In this document: piece by piece, positions 1 to 11,432 of the stretch
Position numbering within the stretch: position 1 is the first letter of the stretch
Layout of the letters: every line of letters starts with the position of its first letter
Assembly: GCA_012934845.2 (NCBI GenBank)
Contig: WNNJ02001121.1
Location: 124,001-188,000, forward strand
Direction of reading: 5' to 3'
Length of the DNA: 64,000 nt
DNA from: Pomphorhynchus laevis
Taxonomy: Eukaryota > Acanthocephala > Palaeacanthocephala > Echinorhynchida > Pomphorhynchidae
The notes under the pieces: model-generated
Databases searched by the model: none
What the model was told of the DNA's origin: nothing
What the model saw: only the letters and a program-made list of their open reading frames with translations
Position numbers and translations under genes: made by a program

Positions 1-3
1 ATT

Positions 4-556
4 TTGATGCCTACACCTCACTGTCCATTTTCGATCCTGGTCTATCCGATCACTTTCTCGTCACCATTGATTTCACTCACGACAACATTCATAATCCTGA
101 GTCGCCCTTGGAGAAATCTTGACCTATCCCATCTCCGCTCCGCCTTACTCAAATCGTATCTATCCTATCGCACAATAACATATTCCTCTCCTCACGATCT
201 CGCCTTTCTTTTTGACTCTGAACTCACATCCATTCTAGATCTTCTCTTGTCCTTCAAGCCTCACCCACACCGTCGCTTGCACCGTGCACCATGGTTTGAC
301 ATCCAATGCCTACTCTCATAACGTCGACTCCGTGATGCTTTTCGAGTCTATCACCGCTCTCTCAGACGTGATTTACGCTCGATCACCCTGCCTTTCCATC
401 ATACCTATCTTGCTCATCGCCAGTATCATCTCAACCTACTACCTACCAAATGCAACTCCTTCTGGCAGCATAAAATCATCACTTCATTTAACTCTAAGAT
501 TCTATGGCATACTTTTAACTCAATCCTTGCTCGCTCCCCTTCGGCTTGCAACATAA
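4..556 (+). pseudogene. LINE A1 endonuclease tail and linker
   Basis: The first frame gives a piece homologous to the end of the apurinic-endonuclease domain and following linker of copy A2 (32.56-33.74 kb): compare RRLHRAPWFDIQCLLSK in both. A frame change near position 300 continues the same protein in another frame. There is no start codon of its own; the upstream half is beyond the window edge. Function in the family: nicking of target DNA to prime reverse transcription. Confidence 0.7.
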
Positions 557-1009
557 ATCCCCATGATTATTCGTCATTTCTCTAAACCAAAGTATCCACG
601 TTGCTCTCTCACACCCCGGTCTCCATAATATCCCACTCAGCCCTGCCTAGCCTCATTCTCACGGAACTCTTTCATCTTCTCCGTCTCACCTTCCAAAGTC
701 TCATCTGTTCTCATGTCCTTGCCCAGCAAAACCTCACCTGCTGATCATCTGCCTACCCACATACTTAAATTCATATGCTCATCGATATCCCCTTTTCTCA
801 AAACGTTGTTTAACTCGTCCATCCGCAGTCGTATCCCCCTTCACACTGGAAATCCGCAATCGTTCGTCCCCTCCTAAAGAAACAATCGCTCGACCCCTCC
901 CTTTCTTCTAGCTATCGCCCCATTTCACTACTCCCTACTCTTTCTAAGCTCTAAGAACGCCTAATCTTAATTCAGATCAACGCTTATCTCTCCTCATACA
1001 ATCTGTACC

Positions 1010-2218
1010 CTCCTTTCCAATCCGCTTTCCACTCAAATCACTCCACAGAAATCGCCTGCATGAAAGCTTACAACGACTTACTCATTTCTCGAGACAAGGC
1101 TCTATATATTGTTCTCATCTCTCTCGACCAATCCTCCACCTTCGACATTGTCGACCACTCCGTCCTCTTTTTCGCCTTCGTTATGATTACGGCTTTTCTT
1201 CTTCCTCTTTAGCATGGTTTGCCTCATATTTATCCAACCGTTACTTTCGCGTCTGTTCAAATTCATCATCCTCCACTCCCATCTCTATCTTTTGTGGGGT
1301 CTCACAAAGTTCAGTCCTAGTTCCCTGCTTTTCTCTCTTCTGCTTGGCGATCTCTCTCCGTTTATCAAATCTTTCTCCTTTAACGTCATGCAATATGCCG
1401 GTGACATCCTCACCTATGCCGCCCATTGCATACACGATATCGGCATTTCTGCCTCCAACTATCTTTCTTCTATCTACGAACGTCTCTCCAATCTTTATCT
1501 CGTTCTTAACCCCGACAAGTCTAAAATAATGTGGATCCTCCCTCGTAAACCAAACATATCTCCTTCAACTGTATCTTTTAGCTCATAGATCATCCCCATA
1601 ATACACAATCTCACTTTCTTTGGCTTCCATTTCGATGATCACTTTTCCCTTAAACCCTTCGTTCGTGACAAGATCTGCTGGTCCAACTTAATTCTCCGTG
1701 ACATCTGCCGTATCCGCCCCCTTATCGACTTCCGTTCCTGTATGTCCCTTCTTAAATCGCTTCTTTTCCCTAAAATCGAATACTGCCTCAGCATTTTTGC
1801 CAATTCTCCAAAATCTATCATCCTACCCCTACAACGCATCATCAACACCACTGTTTGAGTGCTCTTTCGTCTCCGTCGCTTCGACCACACATCAACATAT
1901 CTTACCCAACTCTCTTGGCTTACCATCCACATACGCATACAACTCTACCTTCTTCTCGTAACTTTTCGTCTCATGGCTGTCGGCTCTACATCGTTCATCA
2001 ACTTTTTTTTCTTAGACGACACTCGCCCTACCTCGCTATCGCTGCGTTCCCGTCATACCCTCTTACTTCACGTTCCCAATTACTCCAACAACTATGGTCT
2101 CCGATCCTTCCTCGTCGCAGCCTCACTCGTCTGGAATCAACTCCCTCTCGGCGTCCGTCGCGCTCACTCCTTTATCACATTCAAACACCTCCTCCGTTCA
2201 CACCTTCTCGACACATGA
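1010..2218 (+). pseudogene. LINE A1 reverse transcriptase and C-terminal region
   Basis: RT motifs are readable although split among frames: FQSAFHSNHSTEIAC, then LISLDQSSTFDIVDHS (motif A, with Asp to Ser change beside the catalytic region), then MQYAGDILTYA where the family has MQYADDI (motif C; see family B at 8.5 kb). The C-terminal part ends LLRSHLLDT followed by a stop, identical in layout to A2 and A3. At least four frame changes or stops lie in this stretch. It cannot encode an active enzyme. Confidence 0.75.
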
Positions 2219-2299
2219 TTTACATTTTGTTTTGTAAAGGTCATGTAAGCGTGCGCTGGCATGCATTTGCCACATTAATATACATTTTTTATGTGCACT

Positions 2300-3048
2300 C
2301 ATTGAATTGATCTTTTCTGATATCTCCAGATTAAAAATAGTAACGACATCAATATTGATATCTCACTTGTTGTGTTGATGTCCTTTGAAATGTTAACAGA
2401 ATCCTTAAGACTTATATTGCATGAATAATATATGACTAATATATGGTCATGATATTTTGTATCTGACTTTATCATTTTCCTAAATGTGTGATTGGGAATT
2501 TGCTCATCATTTTTGACTCTTTCGATAATGATATTAATGGACTTTGTAATATTTTTGAATTATTGTTGTGATTGAGCTAATTTAGCATAAATTATTCGTG
2601 AATTCACACACCAAGAATAAAAACACGAAAGGTTTTGATTCGATATTTCGACTATCAATTGTAGCTATCGTCAGGAACAGTTTTTAATCTAAAAGTGAAA
2701 TATTTAATATTTAATTAAAACGTGATGTTTTCTAAAAGAAAATATCACGTTTTTAGTTTACCTATTGTATTTATGTTATATAAAAATAAAGTGAAACAAA
2801 TAGAGAAACTAATTCAATGTTAATATAGAACAACATATTTAACATATGTTATTTAATATATAACATATTAAATCATTTAATATGGAATTAAATGATTTAA
2901 ATGTTCTGATTTTTATTGAAGAGCTTCAAACTGATGACAATTGCATTATATTTGATGTTTATTTCAGGTCGGAACACTTTCATTAGATGTGCTTCAGTCA
3001 ATTTTAAGTTTGTGTTTCCATTGCATTTATAAATAATTTCAAAGTCGC
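2300..3048. other. AT-rich stretch without a gene
   Basis: I see no coding region. The stretch holds AT-rich DNA with short palindromes (for example around 2820-2900, built from aacatattta-like and aaatgattta-like words) and one degenerate hammerhead-like motif described separately. Confidence 0.5.
2640..2682 (-). ncRNA. Degenerate hammerhead-ribozyme-like motif (candidate)
   Basis: On the minus strand the order CTGACGA, a partly complementary spacer, then GTCGAAA is seen. This is box 1, stem II and box 2 of a hammerhead core as carried by many Penelope-like and related retroelements. Stem II pairs poorly here and I cannot draw stems I and III with certainty, so this is at best a fossil. It could be chance. 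Confidence 0.25.
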
Positions 3049-4030
3049 ATGGAGCAGTTTGTATTTTATCTTCGTCATTCTCGTATTTTAAGTGTTTGTG
3101 GATATCACTTGATTTGTACTTATGTAGAAGGATGCATTATTTATGTACAAAGGATGTATGTACAAAGGATGATCAGAGATGTATTCTTTGCAGCGGCTCA
3201 GTCCGCAAGAATGCACGTCGGCTTAGAGGTTCGAGGATTGCTGCCATATGTACGAGAGCGTCCTTCCGATCTCCTTATTTACGAACATCCATCAGAGGCG
3301 GTAGCCTTTGCTGTCACGCACCCACAACAAGCGGTATACCTAGGCATCGCAAGCAAAAATGGAGGAGCACAGCTGCGACTTATGCAAACAACGTAAAAGA
3401 TCGAAAATATAAATCAAGGATGAAAGCGGCCGGTAACACTTTTACCCCAGCAGTGGTCGAATGCTTTGGAGGTTGGAACGAAGAAGGTCTCCGCGTAATT
3501 CGTGGGATCGCGAAAAGCATGAGCAGAATAAGTGGAATCGATTACGATGTGGCATCTGCTCGCTTGTTCCAGCGATCGTCTATCTCTTTAATGCGCGGCA
3601 ACGCAAAAGCTATTTTAGCGTCACTTGATGACGTTCTGCCGTTTGCAGACCTATCCAGATTAGCGTCTCATCCTAAAATCCGAGTCTTCAGTATCACGAA
3701 AGAACCGTTTAATGATATGTTGGTTCAAACACCTACGGACAAAGAAGGTTCTTTAGAGGCGGCATCACCTAGTATGAATGAAATAATATCAGACACGCAA
3801 CAAGGTGAGGTCGATGCTGATTCGACATTGAACGATGCTTTCAAATTGGATTTTCTAAACGATACTTATATTCCAAATCCTAAAACTCTAAGGTCAACAC
3901 GTCAATCGCATCTTATATATGACACTCAATCGCTGAACCAACACAACCATATGGATATCAGTCAGGATGTATCTAAATTGGATGATACAATCTCCAAAGC
4001 TTGTTTGTCGGTCAAGTACCATGATTAGAC
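3049..4030 (+). pseudogene. C-terminal (RLE endonuclease) fragment of a second RLE-like LINE family
   Basis: Two overlapping frames give one protein-like text. The first has DVFFAAAQSARMHVGLEV, then RERPSDLLIY and AFAVTHPQQAVYLG. The second continues with FTPAVVECFGGWNEEGLRVI and LFQRSSISLMRGNAKAI. This arrangement (R-P-x-D, then a VT-x-P strand, then F-x-P-x-V-x-E-x-x-GGW and L-x-QR-S-x-x-L-x-RGNA) is what I recall from the C-terminal restriction-like endonuclease end of LINE-type ORFs in many invertebrates. No RT is left upstream. The reading frame changes near 3380. The downstream part from about 3650 (acidic, Ser/Thr-rich) is not recognised and may be unrelated DNA that stays open by chance. 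Confidence 0.6.
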
Positions 4031-4690
4031 AGGCTCGAACTATAATTTCGTGGGCGTGGATGGTCCTAGTTATCGTCAACGTAATGTGGACATCAATCCA
4101 GGGGAGGATCTGCACGCGACAAGCAGCGCACATACAAGCGATCACATAGATGTCGACGACGCCTTGGATGGCCGATCTGTCACAGTGTCTGATGCATACT
4201 GGCTAGACTACTCACATGCTAGCGCGTTTATAAACAGCTGCTGACTACTTCGAATTGGAAATCCGCAGGATTTATCTCCAGTTAATCAAACCACCTGAAT
4301 CGACTTAATGATGCTTTTCTCCAATCGAACGAATCGGTCGACAGTATCGAACAACCGAACACATCGAATCGACAAGACAATGCTTTTCAACAATCGAACC
4401 GGTTAATCGAACACTCTAATCAACCAAGCCGATTGAATCAGTTTATTTTTAAAAAAACTGATTCGTTATTTCGAATCAGTCTATCGACAATTCCAGACAA
4501 CCAAACAAACTAAATCGAAATAACGATAGGCTTATACAATCAAATCAAGCTATCAATGGCAAGTGACCTCATCAATTAGACAGCCCGCCGATTTTATCAA
4601 TAAAGGAAACCAATTATTTGATCCACTACTCGCCAGTCAATATTTACCCAAGCTTTTCAATCTGTTAAACAACAAGATGAGAGCGCCGAA
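4031..4690. other. Non-coding spacer rich in aatcgaa words, with a 10-bp hairpin
   Basis: A short open stretch at 4050-4244 is not recognised. Between about 4310 and 4540 words such as aatcgaac and gaatcag recur. A perfect 10-bp inverted repeat, GAATCAGTTT and AAACTGATTC, lies at 4435-4444 and 4455-4464 around an AT-rich loop. No gene seen. Confidence 0.45.
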
Positions 4691-5290
4691 GTGCAAAACC
4701 TTATCAGCTCAGGGTTTCGAAAAAAATCTCGATCATCAATGTGGTCACGAAACAACAGCGGCCTAAGGGATTCAATGGACAAGAAGGGTGGAAGCACTAG
4801 GCGAAGTGTTTCTGGTCTGCACGCAAATTCAAGGAGTGTATCAACAAAGCGTTTAATCACGCAGCTGGCTTCATACGGCCTTTGCATCAAGGACGTAATA
4901 GGCGATGGCAACTGCCTTATTCGGTCACTTAGCGACCAGATGATTGGCGAGAGCAACGAGCATTTGGAGTACTGAAATCAGGTTACCAGCTATACTTTTG
5001 CTCATTCTGAAGACTTTTAGCCATTTTTCTCTGAACACGACAATTTCTAGAAAAGCGTGATGGCTCTCTCGAAACCGAACACGTTTGCTGGAAACAAAGC
5101 GCTCGTTGCCTTTGCCCGAATATACTCTGTTGATATCGTGATATATAAGTTAAATCAGACTCCATGGTAAATCAGAGCTGATTTCAATAGCGATTACGTC
5201 TTTGGTGGCACCCAACAGCTATCATTGCACCATCGGCATTGCCAGTCGATGCTGCTTGTAAGTGAGGCAGCGGACAGTCAGGTCAATAAA
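4691..5290 (+). pseudogene. Decayed OTU-family cysteine protease domain
   Basis: OTU domains are cysteine proteases, often deubiquitinases. Here the catalytic-Cys segment is clear: YGLCIKDVIGDGNCLIRSLS (DGNCL with the catalytic Cys, about 4900-4917), then SDQMIGESNEHLEY and a stop. After frame changes the central block AGNKALVAFARIYSVDIVIY (about 5085-5145) and a possible C-terminal His segment (LHHRHCQSM, about 5233-5260) follow in the right order and spacing for an OTUD3-like domain. At least one stop and two frame changes break it. It may be a host-gene pseudogene or the protease module of a retrotransposon; it lies between an RLE-type fragment and LINE B, with no intron seen. Confidence 0.6.
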
Positions 5291-5398
5291 ATATCGAATC
5301 GATCCTTATCGCAGGAAGATTTGACCCAAGCATCGAGGAAAAGTAAAGATAGGTACGAACTCCATATATGCTAACACTCGTATCCACATTACAGCAGC

Positions 5399-6540
5399 GT
5401 GAGGCTAATCGGAGATGCCCGAGGAAAAACGCCCACTATGATCCGTCTAAGTGAGCTCTTTGAAAAATATCCAGCTGCGACAAAAGCGAATCTCACCAGT
5501 TCCGACCAAAACAACACACAAATTCCGAAGCTAGTCAAACTGTCAAGTGTCCTGTCTTCACAGACGAAAACGCAATGCAATGATGGTTATACCAGTTTTG
5601 AAGTTGTATGCGATTCCAAAGATTGTGATGTATGGACACTTGTTCGTGCTAAAATATCCGACCGCTCGGTGTATAAACGAAAACTGTTCACATGCGGTTT
5701 TTGTACATCAGTACGACTACTACAGTAATCCTGCTCCTCCACTTCTGTATCACACACGACCACTCAGACCAATACTGTTTTAGATGTTTCCCTCGCATCA
5801 ACACTTGAATTCGCATCTTATAATCCCATTATTGAAACCTACCCTCTCAAACACTTATCGTTCAACTACGAGCCAAACTTCCATTCATCTTCCTCATTCT
5901 AACAATGCTAACGGTAAAGCTTTTCATCTCGTACCTCCTCTTTTCTATTCTTCCCCCAATCCTAATAAATCTCAAACTTCTTAATTCTCTTCACGCTCTA
6001 CTTACTCTAACTCCCCCGTATCACTTCTCAATAATTTATATCATTCCATAAAAATCATCTTCAGTCACATCTCTGATCAACCGATTCAACACCCAGCTCC
6101 TGTCACACTTGCTTCAATCAATATTAATTCTCCTTACTTTACCTCCCACGTATCACTTCAAAATAATTTACATCCTTCCTTCAGTCATCACCAGTCACAT
6201 CTCTGATCAACCGATTCAACACCCCGATCCTGTCACACTTGCTCAAATTTATATTGATTCTCTATCAAGCACACCTGTCGTTTCCACATCTATCTGCTCA
6301 TCTGCCTCGACTCCTACCAGCTCTGTCCGTCCACCACTTCCACGAAATCGTTTTCCTTAGCGCGATCGCTGTATTATCATATAAAACTTAAAGCTTTCCG
6401 AATCTGCTTCTCCACAATCTCGCCTCGATGATGATGTATCTGCTTTCAGGTCTATCCTAGCAACCATTCTTCCTGATGATAACCCATCCCTCTTCAATAA
6501 TATCGCTCCTGTATCCTTTATTCGTTTACACAAATCCACT
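5399..6540 (+). pseudogene. LINE B ORF1 remnant
   Basis: The first 109 residues are open and contain FEVVCDSKDCDVW followed about 20 residues later by FTCGFC, the cysteine motif shared with ORF1 of families A, C, D and G. The likely role in the family is RNA binding or chaperoning. The rest, up to about 6540, is Ser/Pro/His-rich low-complexity protein text in changing frames, matching the middle of A2 ORF1. Its C-terminal RRM-like part near 6350-6540 is only partly readable. Confidence 0.6.
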
Positions 6541-6569
6541 ACATTATTTCATCTCAGACATCCACTCCT

Positions 6570-7628
6570 AAAAATAAATTATCTATCGATATTCTCTGCA
6601 TTACCGAATCCTGGCACTCTGACTCTGACGATCTTGCTATTCGTCGTCTATGTAGCTATGGTTGTTCTTTAGTTGAATCAGCTCGTTCAATTGTCTCTTC
6701 CACATCTACTAATTCTAGCTATAGCGGTATTGTCACCATTGTTCGTCACCCAACGTCTCTACGTAAAATTAATGATAATATTCGTTCCACTTCTTTCGAA
6801 TTGCGAATATGCAGATCATCAACTCCTTTCTTTATCGAACTTGTGATTGTATACCGTCCAGGCTCAGCTGCCCCCTCACGTATGTTCTTTAGCGAGCTTG
6901 CAGATCTTCTTTCTTACTGTTCATTGTCTTGTACTCCTTCATTTGTTCTCGGTGACTTGAAAATTCGTCTTGATCGGCCGGCTGTCTCTGACTCTATCAC
7001 TTTGACTAATCTTTTTTCTGATTTTAACTATAAATTACTTTCAACAAGCCCAACTCATATTCTCGGCGGTGCTCTCGACATCATTGCTGTTCCTAACTGC
7101 TTCAATGACTATACCTCCTTGTCAATTACTGATCCTGGTTTGTCCGACCATTTCCTTGTCACTCGTACTCGTCCCCATCCTCCTTCTTCGCCTTTACCAT
7201 TATCTACACCAAGTCGACCCTGGGAACTTCTCGATATCCCTATTCTCTGCACAGCCTTACTCAATTCTTCACTCTTTTCACTTCCTCTTAACTATCTCTC
7301 TCCGGATGATCTCTGGATTCTGTTTGATTTTGTACTTACGTCGATCCTCAATAACCTTCTGCCTAGTCGACTTCGACGTTCCCATCGCTTGCGCCATGCT
7401 CCCTGGTTCGATTCTGACTGTATTCTTTCGAAGCGTCAACTCCGTCACTCTTTTCGTATGTATAAACGCTTTCTTAAACGTTCTCCCATTCACTCCCTCC
7501 AAATCTCCGTGATTCCTACTTTTCTCTACGCCATTCACATCTTATTCTTATACGTACTAAACGTACTATCTTTTGGCAAAATCAGCTCGAGTCATCTTCA
7601 AACTCTAAATCTCATTAAAAAATCTTAA
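6570..7628 (+). pseudogene. LINE B endonuclease domain and linker
   Basis: Readable from LSIDILCITESWHSDSDD (catalytic Glu in the TESW box), then LVIVYRPGSAAPSRMFFSEL, LGDLKIRLDRP (in A2 LGDFNIRLDRP; the usual GDFN Asn is Lys here), THILGGALDIIAV and DPGLSDHFLVT (catalytic SDH). This is the apurinic/apyrimidinic endonuclease that nicks the target. The frame is open for 275 residues from 6801. The upstream part lies in another frame. Stop at 7626. Confidence 0.75.
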
Positions 7629-7738
7629 ACTCAATTCTTTCACGATATTCTGCCCCTTGTAAAATAAATCCTGATGAATTTTTTTCTTATCTACAAACTA
7701 AGCTATCTAATTTACTTTCCCTACTACCCATAGCCCCC

Positions 7739-9285
7739 TTGTACCCACTCTTCTCTTTAAATACTTCCCTCCCAGAACTATTCCACCTTCTTCCCGTTTC
7801 ATCTGATGAAGTTTCTTCGGTTCTGCTGTCATTACCTAATAAAACCTCTCCTTCTGACCCAATTCCCACTCACTTGCTTAAAAATATCTGCTCCTCTATC
7901 TTACCCTTTCTAACCACATTGTTCAACTCGTCCATCCGTAGCCGTACATTTCTTTAAATCTGGAAATGCGCCACTGTTCGTCCTCTCATCAAAAAGCAAT
8001 CTCTCGACTCCTCACTACCATCTTCGTACCGTCCTATCTCACTTCTCCCAGCCCTCTCTGAACTTCTTGAGCTCTTGTTCTCAAGCAAGTTAATACATAT
8101 CTCTTTTCCTCTAACTTGTTTCCTTCCTTCCAAGCCGCTTTTCGCTCTAATCACTCTACTGAAATTGCCTGTCTTAAAGTTTATAATGACTTACTCATCT
8201 CGCGCGATCATAAATTATGTAGTGTCATAGTTTCTCTTGATATATCGTCTGCTTTTGACATAGTCGATCACTCGATTCTTCTACATCGCCTTCGTCATGA
8301 TAATGGCTTCTCTTTACCCACTGTATCATGGTTTTCTTCATAACTATTAAACCGTACATTTCGCGTCTATTCTAACTCTTCTCTCTCCCATCCTTCATCC
8401 ATCCCTCCTGTGTTCCACAAGGATCCGTATTAGGCCATTTGCTTTTCTCTCTTCTTCTCGGTGACTTGTCTTCGATTTCTCGTAAATTTAACTTCCATGT
8501 TATGCAATATGCTGATGACATTCTCATCTATGCTCATGCACCTGTTTATCGTATTCACGATCTTAGTGTTTCTGCTTCCGATTGTCTTGTATCAATTTCC
8601 AATCATCTTTCTTCCCTTCGCCTTTCTCTGAATCCTAACAGATACAAAATAATGTGGATCCTCCCATTGACGCCCCAGCTTAGAACCTCCCTCCGTATCA
8701 TTAAATTCAACAATTCTTCATATCGTTGATAATCTCGTTTTCCTAGGCTTTCATTTCGACAACCGACTTTCACTTAAACCTTTCGTTAGAGATAAAGTAC
8801 GCTCATCTACCTTGATACTCCGCATTCTCAGTCAAGTTCGTAGATTGATCGATTTCCCTTCTTGTATGACTCTCATATCTTCTCTCCTTTTTTCTAGACT
8901 CGATTTTTGTCTTAGTCTATTTTCCAACTCACCTAAATCCACTCTTCTTTTACTACAACGCATCGTAAACGCAGCCGTCCAAATTCTGCTCAGTCTTCGT
9001 CGTTTTGATCATATATCTCACCATCTTGTTTCTCTCGATTTTTCTATCATTTATTCTCGTGTTCAAATTCGTCTTCTCGTTGCTTTCCGCCTTGTAATTT
9101 TTCATACTCCTTCATTTCTCAACCTTCCTTTACTCGACAATTTTCGTCCTGATTACTATTCTTTCCGTTCCCGTTATTCCCTTCTTTTACATGTCCCAAA
9201 CTACTTTACCTCTTTTGACTTTCGCTCCTTACTTGTGCCTGCTCCTTTATCGTGGAATCATCTGCCCATTCATATACACCAATGA
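7739..9285 (+). pseudogene. LINE B reverse transcriptase and C-terminal region
   Basis: Blocks in order: SSVLLSLPNKTSPSDPIPTH (RT motif 0/1), FRSNHSTEIACLKVYNDLL, VIVSLDISSAFDIVDHSILL (motif A), VPQGSVLG (motif B, in another frame), MQYADDILIYAH (motif C with both catalytic Asp) and, after a further change of frame, the thumb region ending APLSWNHLPIHIHQ. About five breaks separate these pieces. The palm residues themselves are conserved, so decay is moderate. Confidence 0.75.
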
Positions 9286-9320
9286 ACTTCCCTGCCGTGT
9301 TTCAAACGCCAGATTAGATC

Positions 9321-9892
9321 ACATTTAAACAATTTATCTGCTTGACTTTTTCATTTTTGTTAGTGGAGATTAAAATCCTTTATTTAATACATTCGTTTGG
9401 TCGTTTGTTAATTGTATTGATGTCGTGTTTGTAATTCGATCAATGTTTTGCAGCAATATTATCTCATGTTGATAAAGTTTACGGAGCTTTCTCATATAAG
9501 TATTTGTAATAGAGTCACGATAATTCCTAATTATCTGTTCCAAATAGAAGAATGTTGAGTAAGACTTGAAGAGGGAAGTATTTCAGACAGTTTGATAATC
9601 GATTGCATTGAAGGGCCAGACAAGCGTTGGTAATCAAATCAGCTAACTGAGTCTACGTATTTAATATAAGAAAATTTAAGAAAATTCTTTCTTATCAATT
9701 TCTCTTTTAAGTAAGTCGGATTTAAACCTGAGGGTCCTTTGATCTGTCTTGACGGTAGAATCATCCAATTTAAATTGTGTAAACGATGGTAGTAGTTTAT
9801 TTGGTATACAAATTTCAAATTTTCTGCTTTGATTTTTGTAAGGATTGTCTGCTTTGACTTTTTTATTCTTGGTGCGTATATATTCACGATTA
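9321..9892. other. Spacer without recognised gene
   Basis: I find no coding region I can name. A 33-bp word that contains aatcagctaactgagtc (9634-9668) recurs inverted at 13396-13430, beyond the 3' end of PLE P1, and in a diverged form at about 16303-16335. A minus-strand open frame runs through 9676-10260, but it joins unrelated pieces and is not taken as a gene. Confidence 0.4.
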
Positions 9893-10166
9893 GTGTATGG
9901 TAAAGTTAACCACGCCATGGCCCGTCCCAAGCCGTGCTGAGAAAGGAGGAGGGTTGGCGATAAACATCGTGACAAGACTGCAGTAAAAAACGTAGCATCA
10001 ACATTATGAAATGTGCCTCGATGATTTTGGCGAAATACGACTACAATGGCACGGCCACGTTCTCCGCGAAAACAATAGAACCAAATTGAGACAAAAATGA
10101 GAACTCCGTAACGAAGCGGAACAAACGCTGACGAAAGCGAAAAAGGAGTGTATGGTAAATTAACAC
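9893..10166 (+). mobile_element. LINE C-terminal scrap between direct repeats
   Basis: About 240 bp of markedly GC-richer DNA sits between two near-identical words, gtgtatggtaaagttaac and gtgtatggtaaattaac (about 9891 and 10149), which look like a target-site duplication. Inside, the plus strand reads IRLQWHGHVLRENNRT, close to the W-x-GHV-x-R signature found near the C terminus of several LINE ORF2 proteins. If right, this is a very short insertion. The lack of an obvious poly-A tail is a caveat. Confidence 0.4.
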
Positions 10167-10228
10167 AATAACAATAACATTTATTCAATAATATTATAAA
10201 GTCATACATTAAGATCCTAATTTTCATA

Positions 10229-11095
10229 TTGGAAAAGTACGTAAGTAGTAATGATTTCAATTTTAGATCTTTTAAATGTAACAGAAAAAATTGTATTAGG
10301 AAAAATAGAGTTAAAAATATTAAAAAAGATATGTATATAAATGAACAATTAGAAATGTTAAAACAACTTTTAAGTGATAATAAGCTAAAAGATCTTTATG
10401 TAAATATAAGAAGTTTTTCTAAAGATATCATATGTTCAATAAATCAAAAATTAATTAACGACTATGATAGGCTAAGTTGTATAATAGACAGTTATTGTAA
10501 TACAAAATACTATAATCGTACAATAAATGTTAATAATAACAATAGAAAATATACATTAACCATAAACTTCATTAATAAATGTATAGATAACATAAATATA
10601 GCCGGACTTTTAAATAATTCTAAAAGTAAAGAAATAATAGGGTCAGATTTAAGTAAATATATTTCTAAAATAAGGTATAAACTCCTACCACCATTAGGAC
10701 GAAAAATTTGTAATTATAATAAAGAATTGAAATCAATATGTAACGATAATATTAGAAACATAACAGAAACAAAATGCAATTGTAAAAGTCTTAGTTTTGA
10801 TACAATAAATGAACATATATGTACCCATAATCTAGAATTAATTGAAAATTGTGAATTGAGAAAGCTGCTATCAAAAGGGTATAAATATAGATTAAATAAT
10901 AACAACGACAAAAATAAAATTTACAATTCGTTATATAATAACTTAAATGATTACTTTAGTAAGCTGATTAATAGTGAAAGCTCGAATATATCTAAGATAA
11001 ACATTTGGAAAGATTATATATTTGATAAAATTAAAAATAAAATGAAAATAACAAACAATTATAAAAGGAAAGATAAAATTAATAAAGATATGTAA
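10229..11095 (+). pseudogene. P1 region between endonuclease and RT
   Basis: A 288-residue open stretch, basic and Asn-rich, that matches P5 nearly word for word from LKQLLSDNKLKDLYVNIRSF onward and matches P4 at 27.8-28.15 kb. In the PLE layout this lies between the GIY-YIG domain and the RT palm. It contains C-x-C and H-x-C pairs (CNCKSLSFD, HICTHNLELIENC) that could bind metal. The first 30 or so residues, before RKNRVKNIKKDMYINEQ, are flanking DNA rather than element. Confidence 0.65.
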
Positions 11096-11432
11096 GTTGA
11101 ATAATAGACAGTTATCGTAATATAAAATACTATAATCGGAGTATAGAAAGTATACATCAATAACGATATGTATAAAGAACTTACTAAATTAAAGGATAAC
11201 TATATAATAACAACTATTGATAAAGCTAGTAATAACTTTGTCTTCATATGCAAAAAGCTTTATTATGATATACTAATGAAAAAGGTTAATTCTAATGATT
11301 TAAATGTAAATAACATATGAACGTAGTGAGTTGAGTTTTGAAACAATTATTACAAGTCACTGTTCTATAATGGATAAAAAGGGTATAAAGGTTGAATTAG
11401 ATAATAAAACTATACCTATATTATATTAAATT

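Larger units (their letters stand above)
1..2290 (+). mobile_element. LINE family A, copy A1 (L2/CR1-like), 5' end outside window
   Basis: A degraded non-LTR retrotransposon that enters the window inside its endonuclease domain and runs to its 3' end. The order seen is endonuclease tail and linker (to about 550), reverse transcriptase (about 1010-1590), thumb/C-terminal region (about 1600-2218) and a short 3' UTR. The UTR holds the block gtaagcgtgcgctggca, which recurs (reverse strand) at the 3' ends of copies A2 (near 31.84 kb) and A3 (near 62.55 kb) and so marks the family end. The reading frame changes many times. The catalytic box reads MQYAGD instead of YADD, so the copy is dead. The clade (L2/CR1 group) is inferred from the phrase S-x-H-S-T-E-x-A followed by LD-x-S-x-x-FD-x-VDH in the RT. 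Confidence 0.85.
5399..9320 (+). mobile_element. LINE family B (L2/CR1-like, sister of family A)
   Basis: A nearly full-length but broken LINE with ORF1 (zinc-like CGFC motif), apurinic endonuclease, reverse transcriptase and the family-A-type C-terminal region in order. Protein identity to family A is obvious along its whole length (for example THILGGALDIIAVPN versus THILGEALDIIAVPD), but the DNA differs widely, so B is a separate family. The RT box is intact (YADD) while frames are interrupted several times. The 3' UTR ends near 9.32-9.37 kb without the A-family tail block. Confidence 0.8.

Noticed and set aside
9676-10260. 194-codon minus-strand open frame
   Set aside because: It crosses the border of the GC-rich insert and the start of PLE P1, joining unrelated DNA; the insert reads as LINE protein on the other strand.
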